The notes: generated by a model not told the origin, from the sequence alone. 64,000 nucleotides of DNA from Streptomyces sp. KL109B (GCF_030766935.1 NZ_JASERL010000013.1:124001-188000), one strand, 5' to 3'; numbered from the stretch's first letter, positions 51,634-62,081 are shown. Translations and numbers: made by a program.

Positions 51634-51679
51634 GGGGCGCTGCCCCGGGCCCCGCTCCTCAATCGCCGGAGGGGCTTGA
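51634..51679 (+). repeat. 46-bp dispersed repeat, copy C, with duplicated end
   Basis: Third copy, 29 bp after the SorC stop. Its last 17 bases plus flank (CCGGAGGGGCTTGATTG, 51666-51682) are repeated at 51684-51700, and the second copy supplies the GGAGGGG before the barstar gene start. Confidence 0.75.
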
Positions 51680-51699
51680 TTGTCCGGAGGGGCTTGATT

Positions 51700-51987
51700 G
51701 TGGTGACGCTTGATCTGACTGGTGCGCGTGACAAGGCGGCTTTCATGGACCGCGTCGCCGTCGCCCTCGCGCTGCCCTCGTGGTTCGGGCGGAACTGGGA
51801 CGCGCTCGCCGACGCCCTGAGCGATCCCGGGCAGGTGGGCGGGGAGCGGGTGCTGCTCGTCACCGGGTGGCAGGACTTCGCGGAGCGGGAGCCGGGGCAG
51901 TGGCGGGTCGCTCGTGAGGTGTTCGAGCGGGCGACCGCCGTTGACGTGCGGGTTTCGCTCGGAGGATCGTCCAACGAGCAGGGTTGA
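51700..51987 (+). CDS. barstar-family ribonuclease inhibitor-like protein
   Basis: A 95-aa protein, probable GTG start 51700 (MVTLDLTGARDKAAFMDRVA) with GGAGGGG 7 nt upstream; an in-frame GTG at 51703 and TTGs at 51676 and 51694 are alternatives. The barstar signature LPSWFGRNWDALADALSD is present, with the acidic helix that masks RNase active sites in the family. No barnase-like toxin gene lies beside it, so it may act alone against an RNase encoded elsewhere. The Shine-Dalgarno lies in a repeat of the dispersed element. Confidence 0.82.
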   Translation: MVTLDLTGARDKAAFMDRVAVALALPSWFGRNWDALADALSDPGQVGGERVLLVTGWQDFAEREPGQWRVAREVFERATAVDVRVSLGGSSNEQG

Positions 51988-52038
51988 TCTTGGGACGTTC
52001 GGCCCGAAGACTCGGCCGCTCGCCGCGTGGGAAAATGA

Positions 52039-53547
<1,509 letters not shown>

Positions 53548-53569
53548 CCCTCCCCGCCACCCCGCCGCG

Positions 53570-53602
53570 CACCCCGCGTCCCTCTCCGGAGGGCGCGGGG
53601 TG
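53570..53602 (+). terminator. Terminator after guaB1
   Basis: Stem CACCCCGCG(T)CCCTC pairs with GAGGGCGCGGGGTG around a TCCG loop, with one bulged T, 22 bp after the guaB1 stop. Confidence 0.8.
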
Positions 53603-53625
53603 TCGTCGTTTCCGGGCATTCCGTA

Positions 53626-53704
53626 CGCAACGGATCAAACGCCGCGCGCAATAATCATTCGGCTCCCGGAACGTAGCGCAACGATCATGCGTGACTGCGC
53701 AAGG
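53626..53704 (+). promoter_or_regulatory. Repeated CGCAA(C/T) half-sites upstream of the permease gene
   Basis: The 316-bp gap between guaB1 and the permease holds CGCAACGGATC (53626), CGCGCAATAATC (53644), GCGCAACGATC (53676) and GCGCAAGG (53697). Similar motifs (GC[AG]CAAC[AG]A) recur before davA, making them candidate Lrp sites for the regulator at 55376. Nothing else gene-like is seen in this gap. Confidence 0.4.
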
Positions 53705-53863
53705 TTGCTGCATTACGACTGGGAAGAAAACTGCTCTAAAGTCATCCGCTGTACGTTGCGTGGCGGGGGTTCGGCCTGCTCGGCGGGACCCGTTTTCCGG
53801 GTGTGCTCCGCCGCGGCCCCTCGCCGCGGCCACCCCACCCGGCAGCGATCAAGGAGCCAGCCC

Positions 53864-55351
53864 GTGCTCGACCACGGCGCACCCCCGCGCACCCCGCAAG
53901 CCGCCCCCGCGCCCGCGGGGTTCGGCGCCCGCCTGATGCGGCGCAAACCGGTGGAACTCCTGGTCGCGGAGGGCGGCCAAGGAGAGGGCGGGGCGCTGCG
54001 GCGCTCGCTCGGGATGTGGCAGCTGACCATGATCAGCATCGGTGCCACGCTCGGCACCGGAATCTTCGTGGTGCTCGGCGAGGCCGTCCCGAAGGCAGGA
54101 CCCGCCGTCACGCTGTCCTTCGTGATCGCCGGCATCACGGCGCTGTTCTCCGCGCTCTCGTACGCCGAGCTGGCCGGCACCATCCCGGTCGCCGGATCCT
54201 CCTACTCGTATGCGTACGCAACGATGGGCGAACTGCTCGCCTGGGTCTGCGGCTGGTGCCTGGTCCTGGAGTACGGGGTCTCGGTCGCCGCGGTCGCCGT
54301 CGGCTGGGGTGAGTACCTCAATGAGCTGCTCGACGGGACGATCGGGGTCACGATTCCGGACGCGCTGTCCGCGCCGCCCGGCGACGGCGGGATATTCAAC
54401 CTGCCGGCGCTCATCGTCGTCCTGCTCGCCATGGTGTTCCTGCTCGGCGGCGCCAAGGAGTCGGCGCGCGCCAACACCATCATGGTCGCCGTGAAGATCG
54501 CGGCGCTGCTGCTGTTCTGCGTCATCGGCTTCATGGGCTTCAAGTCCGGCAACTACGAGGACTTCATGCCGCTCGGCATGGCGGGCGTCAGCGCCGCCGG
54601 TGCCACGCTCTTCTTCTCGTACATCGGCTTCGACGCCGCCTCCACCGCGGGTGAGGAGGCCAAGAACCCGCAGCGCGACCTGCCGCGCGCCATCATGCTG
54701 TCGCTGATCATCGTCACCGCGCTGTACGTGCTCGTGGCCGCGGTCGCCGTCGGTGCCCGCAAGTGGACGGGCTTCACCGACTCCGAGGCGACCCTTGCCG
54801 CGATCATGAAGGACGTCACCGGTCAGCCCTTCTGGGGCACGGTGCTCGCCGCCGGAGCCGTCATCGCCATCGCGTCCGTCGTGCTCACCGTGCTCTACGG
54901 GCAGACCCGCGTGCTGTTCGCGATGTCCCGCGACGGTCTCGTGCCCAAGGTGTTCGCGAAGGTCCACCCGAAGACCGGGGCGCCGCGCGCCAACACCATC
55001 ATCGTGTCCCTGTTCTGCGGCGTCCTCGCGGCGGCCATTCCGCTCGGCCAGCTCGCCGACGCCACCAGCATCGGCACGCTCTTCGCCTTCGCCCTGGTCA
55101 ACATCGCCGTCATCGTGCTGCGCAGGACCCGCCCCGACATGAAGCGCACGTTCCGCGTGCCGCTGTCGCCGGTCCTGCCGGTCGTCGGTTTCGGGTTCTG
55201 TGTGTGGATGATGGGCAGCCTGTCCGCGATCACCTGGATCGTCTTCGGTGTCTGGATGGTCGTCGGTCTCGTGTTCTACTTCAGCTACGGGATGCGCCGC
55301 TCCCGGCTGGCCCGACCGGCCACGGAATCCGTGGACACCCCGGTCTCGTAG
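53864..55351 (+). CDS. APC-superfamily amino acid permease
   Basis: A 495-aa permease from GTG 53864, AAGGAGC 7 nt upstream. Twelve hydrophobic helices follow a ~50-residue cytoplasmic start. The first helix has the Gly-rich unwinding motif ISIGATLGTGIFVVLGEAV and helix six the FFSYIGFDAASTAGEEAKNPQ of the cationic amino acid transporter (CAT/YfnA) group. With the DavB/DavA-like enzymes 0.6-3 kb downstream on the same strand, a basic amino acid is the likely substrate; this rests on context. The Lrp gene follows 24 bp later. Confidence 0.88.
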   Translation: MLDHGAPPRTPQAAPAPAGFGARLMRRKPVELLVAEGGQGEGGALRRSLGMWQLTMISIGATLGTGIFVVLGEAVPKAGPAVTLSFVIAGITALFSALSYAELAGTIPVAGSSYSYAYATMGELLAWVCGWCLVLEYGVSVAAVAVGWGEYLNELLDGTIGVTIPDALSAPPGDGGIFNLPALIVVLLAMVFLLGGAKESARANTIMVAVKIAALLLFCVIGFMGFKSGNYEDFMPLGMAGVSAAGATLFFSYIGFDAASTAGEEAKNPQRDLPRAIMLSLIIVTALYVLVAAVAVGARKWTGFTDSEATLAAIMKDVTGQPFWGTVLAAGAVIAIASVVLTVLYGQTRVLFAMSRDGLVPKVFAKVHPKTGAPRANTIIVSLFCGVLAAAIPLGQLADATSIGTLFAFALVNIAVIVLRRTRPDMKRTFRVPLSPVLPVVGFGFCVWMMGSLSAITWIVFGVWMVVGLVFYFSYGMRRSRLARPATESVDTPVS

Positions 55352-55375
55352 ACGCAGAAAAGTGAACCTCCTGCC

Positions 55376-55828
55376 TTGCTGAACGATCTCGACGAACGCA
55401 TCGTGCACGCCCTCGCCGAGGACGCCCGCCGCTCCTTCGCGGACATCGGCCAGATCGTCGGCCTGTCCGCGCCCGCCGTGAAACGCCGCGTGGACCGGCT
55501 GCGGGCCACCGGCGCGATCACCGGGTTCACGGTGCGCGTCGACCCGGCCGCGCTCGGCTGGGAGACCGAGGGGTTCATCGAGATGTACTGCCGCTCCAAC
55601 ACCTCGCCGGAGGCGATCCGGCGGGGCCTGGAGCGCTATCCCGAGGTCGCGTCCGCCTCCACCGTCACCGGTGAGGCGGACGCGATCGTCCAGGTCTTCG
55701 CCTCGGACATGCGGCACTTCGAGCGGGTCCTGGAGCGGATCGCGGGGGAGCCGTTCGTCGAGCGGACCAAGTCCGTGCTGGTCCTGTCGCCGCTGATGCG
55801 GCGTTTCACGTCGGGTTCGCCCGCGTAG
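55376..55828 (+). CDS. Lrp/AsnC-family transcriptional regulator
   Basis: A 150-aa regulator. The TTG start 55376 (MLNDLDERIVHALAEDARRS) gives the classic N-terminal HTH (FADIGQIVGLSAPAVKRRVD), followed by the RAM effector domain (about 70-145; EVASASTVTGEADAIVQVFA). Lrp/AsnC proteins form octamers and respond to an amino acid. Located between the permease and davA, it probably senses the catabolised amino acid and controls both flanking promoter regions. No good Shine-Dalgarno is visible. Confidence 0.87.
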   Translation: MLNDLDERIVHALAEDARRSFADIGQIVGLSAPAVKRRVDRLRATGAITGFTVRVDPAALGWETEGFIEMYCRSNTSPEAIRRGLERYPEVASASTVTGEADAIVQVFASDMRHFERVLERIAGEPFVERTKSVLVLSPLMRRFTSGSPA

Positions 55829-55846
55829 CTTCCCTGGCGCACGGCT

Positions 55847-55910
55847 CGCACAACGAATCGCCGTTCCGGGCGGAAATCGCGCAACAAACAGCTCAGCAGC
55901 GTGCAACGGG
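55847..55910 (+). promoter_or_regulatory. Repeated CG(C/T)(G/A)CAAC half-sites before davA
   Basis: CGCACAACGAATC (55847), CGCGCAACAAAC (55878) and CGTGCAACGGG (55900) lie in the 162-bp gap upstream of davA. They resemble the repeats before the permease (53626-53704). Candidate Lrp/AsnC operator; not proven. Confidence 0.4.
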
Positions 55911-55990
55911 TGCTTCTTGTACGCGGGTCACGGGCGACCGTAAATTTCTGGTGACCCCGAATCCCGCCCCCGTACCGGTTGAGGACACGC

Positions 55991-56782
55991 ATGCGCACCG
56001 CCCTGCTCCAGAGCTCAGGACACCCCGGCTCGACCGCCGCGAACCTCAAGGTTCTCGACGCGGCCGCCGCGCGGGCCGCCGCCGCGGGCGCCGGGGTCCT
56101 GGTCGCGCCGGAGATGTTCCTGACCGGGTACGCGATCGGTGACGACGTCGCCCGGCTCGCCGAGCCCGCCGACGGGGACGCGGCGGACGCCGTCGCGGAC
56201 ATCGCGGGCCGCCACGGCCTCGCCGTCGCGTACGGATACCCGGAGCGGGACGGAGCCGCCGTCTTCAACTCCGTACAGCTCGTCGCGGCCGACGGCGCCC
56301 GCCTCGCCAACTACCGCAAGACGCACCTCTTCGGCTGCTTCGAGCGGGAGCGGTTCACGCCGGGCGAACAGCCCGTGGTCCAGGCCGAACTCGGCGGTCT
56401 GCGGGTCGGGTTGATGATCTGCTACGACGTCGAGTTCCCGGAGAACGTTCGGGCGCACGCCCTCGCGGGCACCGACCTGCTGCTCGTGCCGACGGCGCAG
56501 ATGCACCCCTTCCAGTTCGTCGCCGAGTCCGTCGTGCCGGTGCGCGCCTTCGAGAGCCAGATGTACGTCGCGTACGTCAACCGGGTCGGCGCGGAGGGCG
56601 AGTTCGACTTCGTCGGGCTCTCCACGCTCGCGGGTCCGGACGGGGTGGCACGCGCGCGTGCCGGGCGCGGCGAGGAGCTGGTGTTCGCCGACGCCGACCC
56701 GGACCTCCTCGCCGCCTCCCGCGCGGCCAACCCGTATCTGAGCGACCGCCGTCCGGAGCTGTACGGCCCGCTCACCGCCTGA
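55991..56782 (+). CDS. davA: nitrilase-superfamily amidase, DavA-like (5-aminovaleramide or 4-guanidinobutyramide hydrolase)
   Basis: A 263-aa carbon-nitrogen hydrolase from ATG 55991 (MRTALLQSSGHPGSTAANLK). The catalytic triad is visible as Glu41 (VAPEMFLTGY), Lys110 (NYRKTHLFG) and Cys144 (MICYDVEFPE). The size and pairing with a lysine-2-monooxygenase-like flavoprotein downstream match DavA, which hydrolyses the amide produced by DavB. In streptomycetes the equivalent arginine route yields 4-guanidinobutyramide; the sequence does not decide between the two. davB follows after 61 bp. Confidence 0.85.
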   Translation: MRTALLQSSGHPGSTAANLKVLDAAAARAAAAGAGVLVAPEMFLTGYAIGDDVARLAEPADGDAADAVADIAGRHGLAVAYGYPERDGAAVFNSVQLVAADGARLANYRKTHLFGCFERERFTPGEQPVVQAELGGLRVGLMICYDVEFPENVRAHALAGTDLLLVPTAQMHPFQFVAESVVPVRAFESQMYVAYVNRVGAEGEFDFVGLSTLAGPDGVARARAGRGEELVFADADPDLLAASRAANPYLSDRRPELYGPLTA

Positions 56783-56843
56783 CCAGGCGCCCAACTCCCG
56801 CTTCCTGCCCAGCACTTCAGTACCCGCAAGGAGTCCGCACCCC

Positions 56844-58547
56844 ATGACGTCCACGGTGCCCACCGCCGCCCAGCACACCGAGGGCCAGCCGCCCATCACG
56901 ATGTTCGGGCCGGACTTCCCGTACGCGTACGACGAGTTCCTCGCCCACCCGGCGGGACTCGGCCAGATACCCGCGACCGAGCACGGCACCGAGGTCGCGG
57001 TCATCGGTGGCGGCCTCTCCGGGATCGTCGCCGCGTACGAGCTGATGAAGATGGGCCTCAAGCCCGTCGTGTACGAGGCGGACCAGATCGGCGGCCGGCT
57101 GCGTACGGTCGGCTTCGAGGGCACCCCCGCCGGGGCCTCCGGCCTGACCGCCGAGATGGGCGCGATGCGCTTCCCGCCGTCGTCCACGGCGCTTCAGCAC
57201 TACATCGACATGGTGGGCCTGGAGACCAAGGCGTTCCCCAACCCCCTTTCGGAGGCGACGCCTTCGACCGTCGTCGACCTCAAGGGCGAGTCCCACTACG
57301 CCGAGACGCTCGACGACCTTCCGCAGGTCTACCGCGATGTCGCCGACGCGTGGAACAAGTGCCTCGACGAGGGCGCCGACTTCTCCGACATGAACCAGGC
57401 GATGCGCGAGCGCGACGTGCCGCGCATCCGCGAGATCTGGGGCAAGCTCGTCGAGAAGCTCGACAACCAGACCTTCTACGGGTTCCTCTGCGAGTCCGAG
57501 GCGTTCAAGTCCTTCCGGCACCGGGAGATCTTCGGCCAGGTCGGCTTCGGCACCGGCGGCTGGGACACCGACTTCCCGAACTCGATCCTCGAAATCCTGC
57601 GCGTCGTCTACACCGAGGCCGACGACCACCACCGCGGCATCGTCGGCGGCTCGCAGCAGCTCCCGCTCAGGCTGTGGGAGCGCGCCCCGGAGAAGATCGT
57701 GAACTGGGCGTACGGGACGTCCCTCGCGACGCTGCACGTCGACGGCAAGCCGCGCCCGGCCGTCACCCGGCTCTCCCGCACCGCCGGGAACCACATCACC
57801 GTCACGGACGCCGACGGCGACATCCGCACGTACAAGGCGGCGATCTTCACCGCGCAGTCGTGGATGCTGCTGTCGAAGGTGGACTGCGACGACGAACTGT
57901 TCCCGATCGACCACTGGACGGCGATCGAGCGCACCCACTACATGGAGTCCAGCAAGCTGTTCGTGCCGGTCGACCGGCCGTTCTGGCTGGACAAGGACGA
58001 GATCACCGGGCGCGACGTCATGTCGATGACGCTGACGGACCGGATGACGCGCGGCACGTACCTGCTCGACGACGGTCCTGACAAGCCCGCCGTGATCTGC
58101 CTGTCGTACACGTGGTGCGACGACAGCCTGAAGTGGCTGCCGCTGTCCGCCAACGAGCGCCTCGAAGTCATGCTCAAGTCGCTCGGCGAGATCTACCCGA
58201 AGGTCGACATCCGGGGCCACATCATCGGCAACCCGGTGACCGTGTCCTGGGAGAACGAGCCGTACTTCATGGGCGCGTTCAAGGCGAACCTGCCCGGCCA
58301 CTACCGCTACCAGCGCCGCCTGTTCACGCACTTCATGCAGGAGACGCTGCCCGAGGACCGGCGCGGCATCTTCCTCGCCGGTGACGACATCTCGTGGACG
58401 GCGGGCTGGGCCGAGGGCGCCGTGCAGACCGCGCTGAACGCCGTGTGGGGCGTCATGCACCAGCTGGGCGGCAGCACGGACGCGGCGAACCCCGGCCCGG
58501 GCGACGTGTTCGACGAGATCGCGCCGGTGGAGCTGCCGGAGGACTGA
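56844..58547 (+). CDS. davB: flavin monoamine oxidase-type L-lysine (or L-arginine) 2-monooxygenase
   Basis: A 567-aa FAD enzyme from ATG 56844. From memory it is closely similar to Pseudomonas DavB over nearly the whole length: ITMFGPDFPYAYDEFLAHPA, FAD-binding VIGGGLSGIVAAYELMKMGL, AEMGAMRFPPSST, FGQVGFGTGGWDTDFPNS and the C-terminal FLAGDDISWTAGWAEGAVQT. DavB oxidatively decarboxylates lysine to 5-aminovaleramide. Arginine 2-monooxygenase, known from streptomycetes, is the main alternative. Operon context (permease, Lrp, amidase) supports amino-acid degradation with delivery of the amide to the preceding amidase. Confidence 0.88.
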   Translation: MTSTVPTAAQHTEGQPPITMFGPDFPYAYDEFLAHPAGLGQIPATEHGTEVAVIGGGLSGIVAAYELMKMGLKPVVYEADQIGGRLRTVGFEGTPAGASGLTAEMGAMRFPPSSTALQHYIDMVGLETKAFPNPLSEATPSTVVDLKGESHYAETLDDLPQVYRDVADAWNKCLDEGADFSDMNQAMRERDVPRIREIWGKLVEKLDNQTFYGFLCESEAFKSFRHREIFGQVGFGTGGWDTDFPNSILEILRVVYTEADDHHRGIVGGSQQLPLRLWERAPEKIVNWAYGTSLATLHVDGKPRPAVTRLSRTAGNHITVTDADGDIRTYKAAIFTAQSWMLLSKVDCDDELFPIDHWTAIERTHYMESSKLFVPVDRPFWLDKDEITGRDVMSMTLTDRMTRGTYLLDDGPDKPAVICLSYTWCDDSLKWLPLSANERLEVMLKSLGEIYPKVDIRGHIIGNPVTVSWENEPYFMGAFKANLPGHYRYQRRLFTHFMQETLPEDRRGIFLAGDDISWTAGWAEGAVQTALNAVWGVMHQLGGSTDAANPGPGDVFDEIAPVELPED

Positions 58548-58558
58548 TACGCGGTCGG

Positions 58559-59494
58559 CTATACGCCCGCCGCGCGCGCCTTCTCGTACACCTCGGCCGC
58601 GACGTCCTTGAGTTCTTCGGCGTCGCGGGCCGGGCCCTGGAGGTCGATCAGGATCTCCTCCAGGCCCACCTCGTCGTGCGCCACCAGGTCCTCGACGATC
58701 TGGTCGACGCTGCCCTGGAACGGCCTGCGGTCGTCGCCGGTGTACGGGTCGCGCGTGTACGCCGTGTTGGCGCGCAGCACCGTCTGGAGGGGAGCGGTGC
58801 GGCCGCGGTCCTCGGCGAGCGCCTGGAGGCCGGCCCACTGCTGCTTCAGGCCCTCCGCGCCCATCGCGGCGGGCATCCAGCCGTCCGCCTTGTCGACCAG
58901 GCGCCGGGCGGCCTTCGGGCTGTTGGCCGGGAGGAGGATCGGCAGCGGTCCGGCCGGCTTGGGGCCGACGACGGACGGCGCGATCGTCGTCAGCTCACCC
59001 TCGTACGCGACCGGGTCCGGGCCCCACACCGCGCGGCACACGTCGATGAACTCGTCGAGCACCTGGCCGCGCTTCTCGAACGGCGCCACGGCGGCCGCCG
59101 CGTACTCGTCGTGCGACCAGCCCGTGCCGACCCCCGCGACAACGCGGCCCCCGCTCGCCGCGTCCAACGAGGCGAACGTCCGGGCGAGTTGGAACGGCAC
59201 GTGCAGCGGCGCCACCAGGACGCTGGTGCCGAGGCGGGCCCGGGACGTGGCGGACGCGGCGAGGGTGAGCGTGACGAGCGGGTCGGCGGTCGAGCGGTAC
59301 CGGTCCGGCCAGGGCAGGCCCGGGATCCCGTACAGGCCCTGGGTGGCGGGCTCAGGGAACAGGATCCGCTCGAAGACCCACAGGCTGTCGTAACCGACGG
59401 CCTCCGCCGCGCGCGCCACATCGGGCACGTCCCTGCCGATGTCGTACTGCTTCATCTGGGGCAGTCCGAGGCCGAGTCGGGTCGTCGTCGCCAT
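58559..59494 (-). CDS. LLM-class F420-dependent oxidoreductase
   Basis: A 311-aa luciferase-like monooxygenase-fold protein from ATG 59494 (MATTTRLGLGLPQMKQYDIG), with AGGAGCA upstream. Family hallmarks are AVGYDSLWVFERI, LGTSVLVAPLHVPFQLARTF, GVGTGWSHDEYAAAAV and RPFQGSVDQIVEDLVAHDEV. The branch commonly uses F420 in actinobacteria. The substrate is unknown. It converges with davB (11 bp between stops) and lies 84 bp downstream of a DUF5995 gene whose frame ends on the same strand. Confidence 0.88.
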   Translation of the reverse strand: MATTTRLGLGLPQMKQYDIGRDVPDVARAAEAVGYDSLWVFERILFPEPATQGLYGIPGLPWPDRYRSTADPLVTLTLAASATSRARLGTSVLVAPLHVPFQLARTFASLDAASGGRVVAGVGTGWSHDEYAAAAVAPFEKRGQVLDEFIDVCRAVWGPDPVAYEGELTTIAPSVVGPKPAGPLPILLPANSPKAARRLVDKADGWMPAAMGAEGLKQQWAGLQALAEDRGRTAPLQTVLRANTAYTRDPYTGDDRRPFQGSVDQIVEDLVAHDEVGLEEILIDLQGPARDAEELKDVAAEVYEKARAAGV

Positions 59495-59578
59495 GCTCGT
59501 GCTCCTTTGCTCGACAGTTGCTCGACGGTGCGGGCCTGTGTGTCAACGCCCGGCTGTGGTGCGGATGTTCCCGCGGTG

Positions 59579-60328
59579 TCAGTCGGGCAGCGGAGTGAGC
59601 AGCATCCGCCCCACCAAGCCCACCGACGTGTCGAGGCGGTGCGCGAACTCGGCTGCCAGGGAAGGGAGTTCGTGCAGCGCCCACAGTGCGCGGGCCGCTC
59701 CCCACGCGCCGTCGCGGGCCCGCTCCAGGCTCCACGCGCCGAGCAGATGGGTCAGTGGGTCGGCGACCTGGAGCAGGTCGGGGCCCGGCATCAGCTCCTC
59801 GCGGATGCGCTCCTCCAGCGTGACGAGGAGGTCGCCGACGCGCTCGAACTCGTCCTCCAGCGCGTCCGGTTCGCAGCCGAGCGCCCGGCAGGCGTCCACG
59901 ACGGCGAGCGCCAGATCGTGCCCGATGTGCGCGTTGATGCCCGCGAGCGCGAACTGCAGCGGGCGCACGCCGGGGTGGCGGCGGAACTGGAACAGGGGTC
60001 GCCAGCAGGCGGGTGGCCGGGAGCCGTGGGCCGCCGCGTCGACCGCCGTGAGATAGCGCTCGGCGAACCGTACGTCCAGCGCTACCGCCGCTCCCCGGTC
60101 CGGGAAGCCGCCCGCGGCCCCCGCGTCGATCGCCCGGTCGACCGCCTCCGTGACGGAGAGATAGACCCGGTTGAAGACGGCCACGCCGTCCCGGGGCGGC
60201 AGATCCGCGCCGAGCGCGCGCATCCGCGCGATCACCGCGTCGACTGTGTCGACCGCCGTGTCGAGGGTGTAGCCCCCTTGAGCGGGGGCCGGGGCCCCGG
60301 TCTGTGCGAACCGCTCCAACTGCGCCAT
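59579..60328 (-). CDS. DUF5995 family protein
   Basis: The coding frame occupies 59579-60328 on the reverse strand and is therefore transcribed right to left, from ATG 60328 (MAQLERFAQTGAPAPAQGGY). It encodes 249 aa, nearly all helical, with conserved His-rich stretches (ALAGINAHIGHDLALAVVDA, FNRVYLSVTEAVDRAIDAGA) typical of DUF5995, an actinobacterial family of unknown function. Family members have an NAHI.HD signature suggestive of a metal site. It is 84 bp upstream of the LLM oxidoreductase on the same strand, and divergent from the amidohydrolase. Confidence 0.8.
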   Translation of the reverse strand: MAQLERFAQTGAPAPAQGGYTLDTAVDTVDAVIARMRALGADLPPRDGVAVFNRVYLSVTEAVDRAIDAGAAGGFPDRGAAVALDVRFAERYLTAVDAAAHGSRPPACWRPLFQFRRHPGVRPLQFALAGINAHIGHDLALAVVDACRALGCEPDALEDEFERVGDLLVTLEERIREELMPGPDLLQVADPLTHLLGAWSLERARDGAWGAARALWALHELPSLAAEFAHRLDTSVGLVGRMLLTPLPD

Positions 60329-60460
60329 GCACGCAGCGTCCCAGCCGCGGCCCGGCGCGGGCGTCGGCTGGCCGGAGGCGTCCCCGAAACGAGGGAACGT
60401 CGGAACGAGGGAACGGCGGTCCGGGACGCCGCCCGGTAAGTCCCGTACGGACGTGAGGGG

Positions 60461-60499
60461 TTGACAGTTCCGATGGCCGGAATATGTTGCATGCAATGT
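60461..60499 (+). promoter_or_regulatory. Promoter of the amidohydrolase gene with overlapping GntR-type operator
   Basis: A perfect -35 TTGACA (60461-60466) and TATGTT (60483-60488) are 16 bp apart. The near-palindrome ATGTTGCATGCAATGT (60484-60499) overlaps the -10 box, 58 bp before the ATG. The reverse complement, ACATTGCATGCAACAT, recurs with one change before the GntR gene (63605). Confidence 0.75.
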
Positions 60500-60557
60500 G
60501 AAATATGAACGCGGACGTGTGGCTGGCGCCCGAGACCCCCTGGACCCTGGAGGCTCA

Positions 60558-61961
60558 ATGGACCCCGTTCGGCACTGCGATCTTCTCTTCACCGGCGGAC
60601 ACGTGGTCACCGTGGACGACGGCAGGAATGTGTACGAGCCCGGCGCCGTCGCCGTGTCGGGCGACCGGATCGTGGCGGTGGGCCCGGCCGCGGAGATCGA
60701 GGCCGGGTGGCGGGGCGCGCGGGTGGTGGACTGCCGGGGGCGGGCCGTGCTGCCGGGGTTCGTCGACGGGCACAGCCACCTGTTCCAGGCCCTGGCCAGA
60801 GGGCTCGGCGAGGGGCAGGGGATCTGGCCGTGGCTGTGCGAGTTCATGTGGCCGTACTCGATCGCCATGGATGCCGAGGACGCGCGGGTCGCGGCGACGC
60901 TCGGCGCGGTGGAGGCGCTGCGCTCCGGCATCACGACGGTCGTCGACAACCACTACGCGCCGACCGATGCCGAAACGGTTCTCTCCGTGGCGGGCGCCAT
61001 CGAGGCGACCGGCCTCCGCGGCGTCGTCGCGCGCGGCATGGTCGGGCACAAGACGGCCGTCGCCGCCGCGCGCGGGCTGCCCGACGCCCTGTTCCGCTAC
61101 TCCGTGGCCGAGGAACTCGACATCACCCGGGACTGCGTGCGCGCCCGGCCGCCCGGCTCCGCCGTCGAGATCTGGCCCGCCCCGCTCAACCTCAGCTACG
61201 GCGACCAGGAACTGGTGCGCGGCGCCGCCGAGTTGGCCCACACCCACGGCACCCGCTGGCACACGCACTGCAGCGAGGGCGCAAAGGATCCGGCGAGCTA
61301 CCTCGACGCGTACGGGATCAGGCCCGTGAGCTGGCTCGCGGCGGAGGGGCTGCTCGACGGGCGGGCCACCCTCGCGCACGCCGTCTGGCTCGACGACGCC
61401 GAGACCAAGGCCGTCGGCGAACACGGCGCTGGCGTCGCCCACAACCCGGCCTCCAACGCGTACCTCGCCTCCGGTGTGATGCCGCTGCGCCGCCTTCGCG
61501 ACGCCGGGGCCGTCGTGTCGCTCGGCACCGACGGGCCGAGCGCGGGGCACCGCCAGGACATGTTCGAGGTGATGAAGCAGACGCTCTTCGCGCAGCGCCT
61601 CGACACGCTCGACCCGGCCGTGGCGCGCTGCGAGGAGGCCCTGGAACTGGCCACGCGGGAGGGCGGCCGGTACGTCGGCAACGGCGCGGGCGTACTCGCG
61701 CCCGGCGCCCCCGCCGACCTCGCCGTGGTCGCGCTCGACCGCCCCCACCTGCGGCCCCTGCACCGCGCCGTCGCCGCGCTCGTCTACTCGGCGCGCGGCG
61801 GCGACGTGGACATGACGGTCGTCGGCGGACGCGTCGTCGTAGCGGAAGGGCGTTGCACCCTCGTCGACGAGGAGGCGGTCATGGCCGAGGCCCAGGAGCG
61901 GGCCGAACGCCTCGTCAGGCGGGCCGGGTTCGGCCCGCTCACCACGCCCTGGCGGAACTGA
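60558..61961 (+). CDS. amidohydrolase, nucleobase deaminase-like (8-oxoguanine/cytosine deaminase group)
   Basis: A 467-aa metal-dependent hydrolase from ATG 60558 (MDPVRHCDLLFTGGHVVTVD), GGAGG 7 nt upstream. The metal site is seen as GFVDGHSHLFQALARGLG (HxH), WHTHCSEGAKD, LAHAVWLDD and the catalytic Asp in LGTDGPSAGHRQD. The architecture is that of the ATZ/TRZ and 8-oxoguanine deaminase subgroup. The neighbour is an NCS2 nucleobase permease, so a purine or pyrimidine substrate is likely. A GntR-type operator lies over its promoter. Confidence 0.85.
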   Translation: MDPVRHCDLLFTGGHVVTVDDGRNVYEPGAVAVSGDRIVAVGPAAEIEAGWRGARVVDCRGRAVLPGFVDGHSHLFQALARGLGEGQGIWPWLCEFMWPYSIAMDAEDARVAATLGAVEALRSGITTVVDNHYAPTDAETVLSVAGAIEATGLRGVVARGMVGHKTAVAAARGLPDALFRYSVAEELDITRDCVRARPPGSAVEIWPAPLNLSYGDQELVRGAAELAHTHGTRWHTHCSEGAKDPASYLDAYGIRPVSWLAAEGLLDGRATLAHAVWLDDAETKAVGEHGAGVAHNPASNAYLASGVMPLRRLRDAGAVVSLGTDGPSAGHRQDMFEVMKQTLFAQRLDTLDPAVARCEEALELATREGGRYVGNGAGVLAPGAPADLAVVALDRPHLRPLHRAVAALVYSARGGDVDMTVVGGRVVVAEGRCTLVDEEAVMAEAQERAERLVRRAGFGPLTTPWRN

Positions 61962-62081
61962 GAGCGACAGGCGAGCGCCCGGAAGAAGACAGGAAGCGAC
62001 AGGTTGCGGCCGTCCGTCCACGGCCCCGGTAAGTGCGCAACGAGACAACACCCGGAACACCGGGTGGAGGGAGTAACGCAC

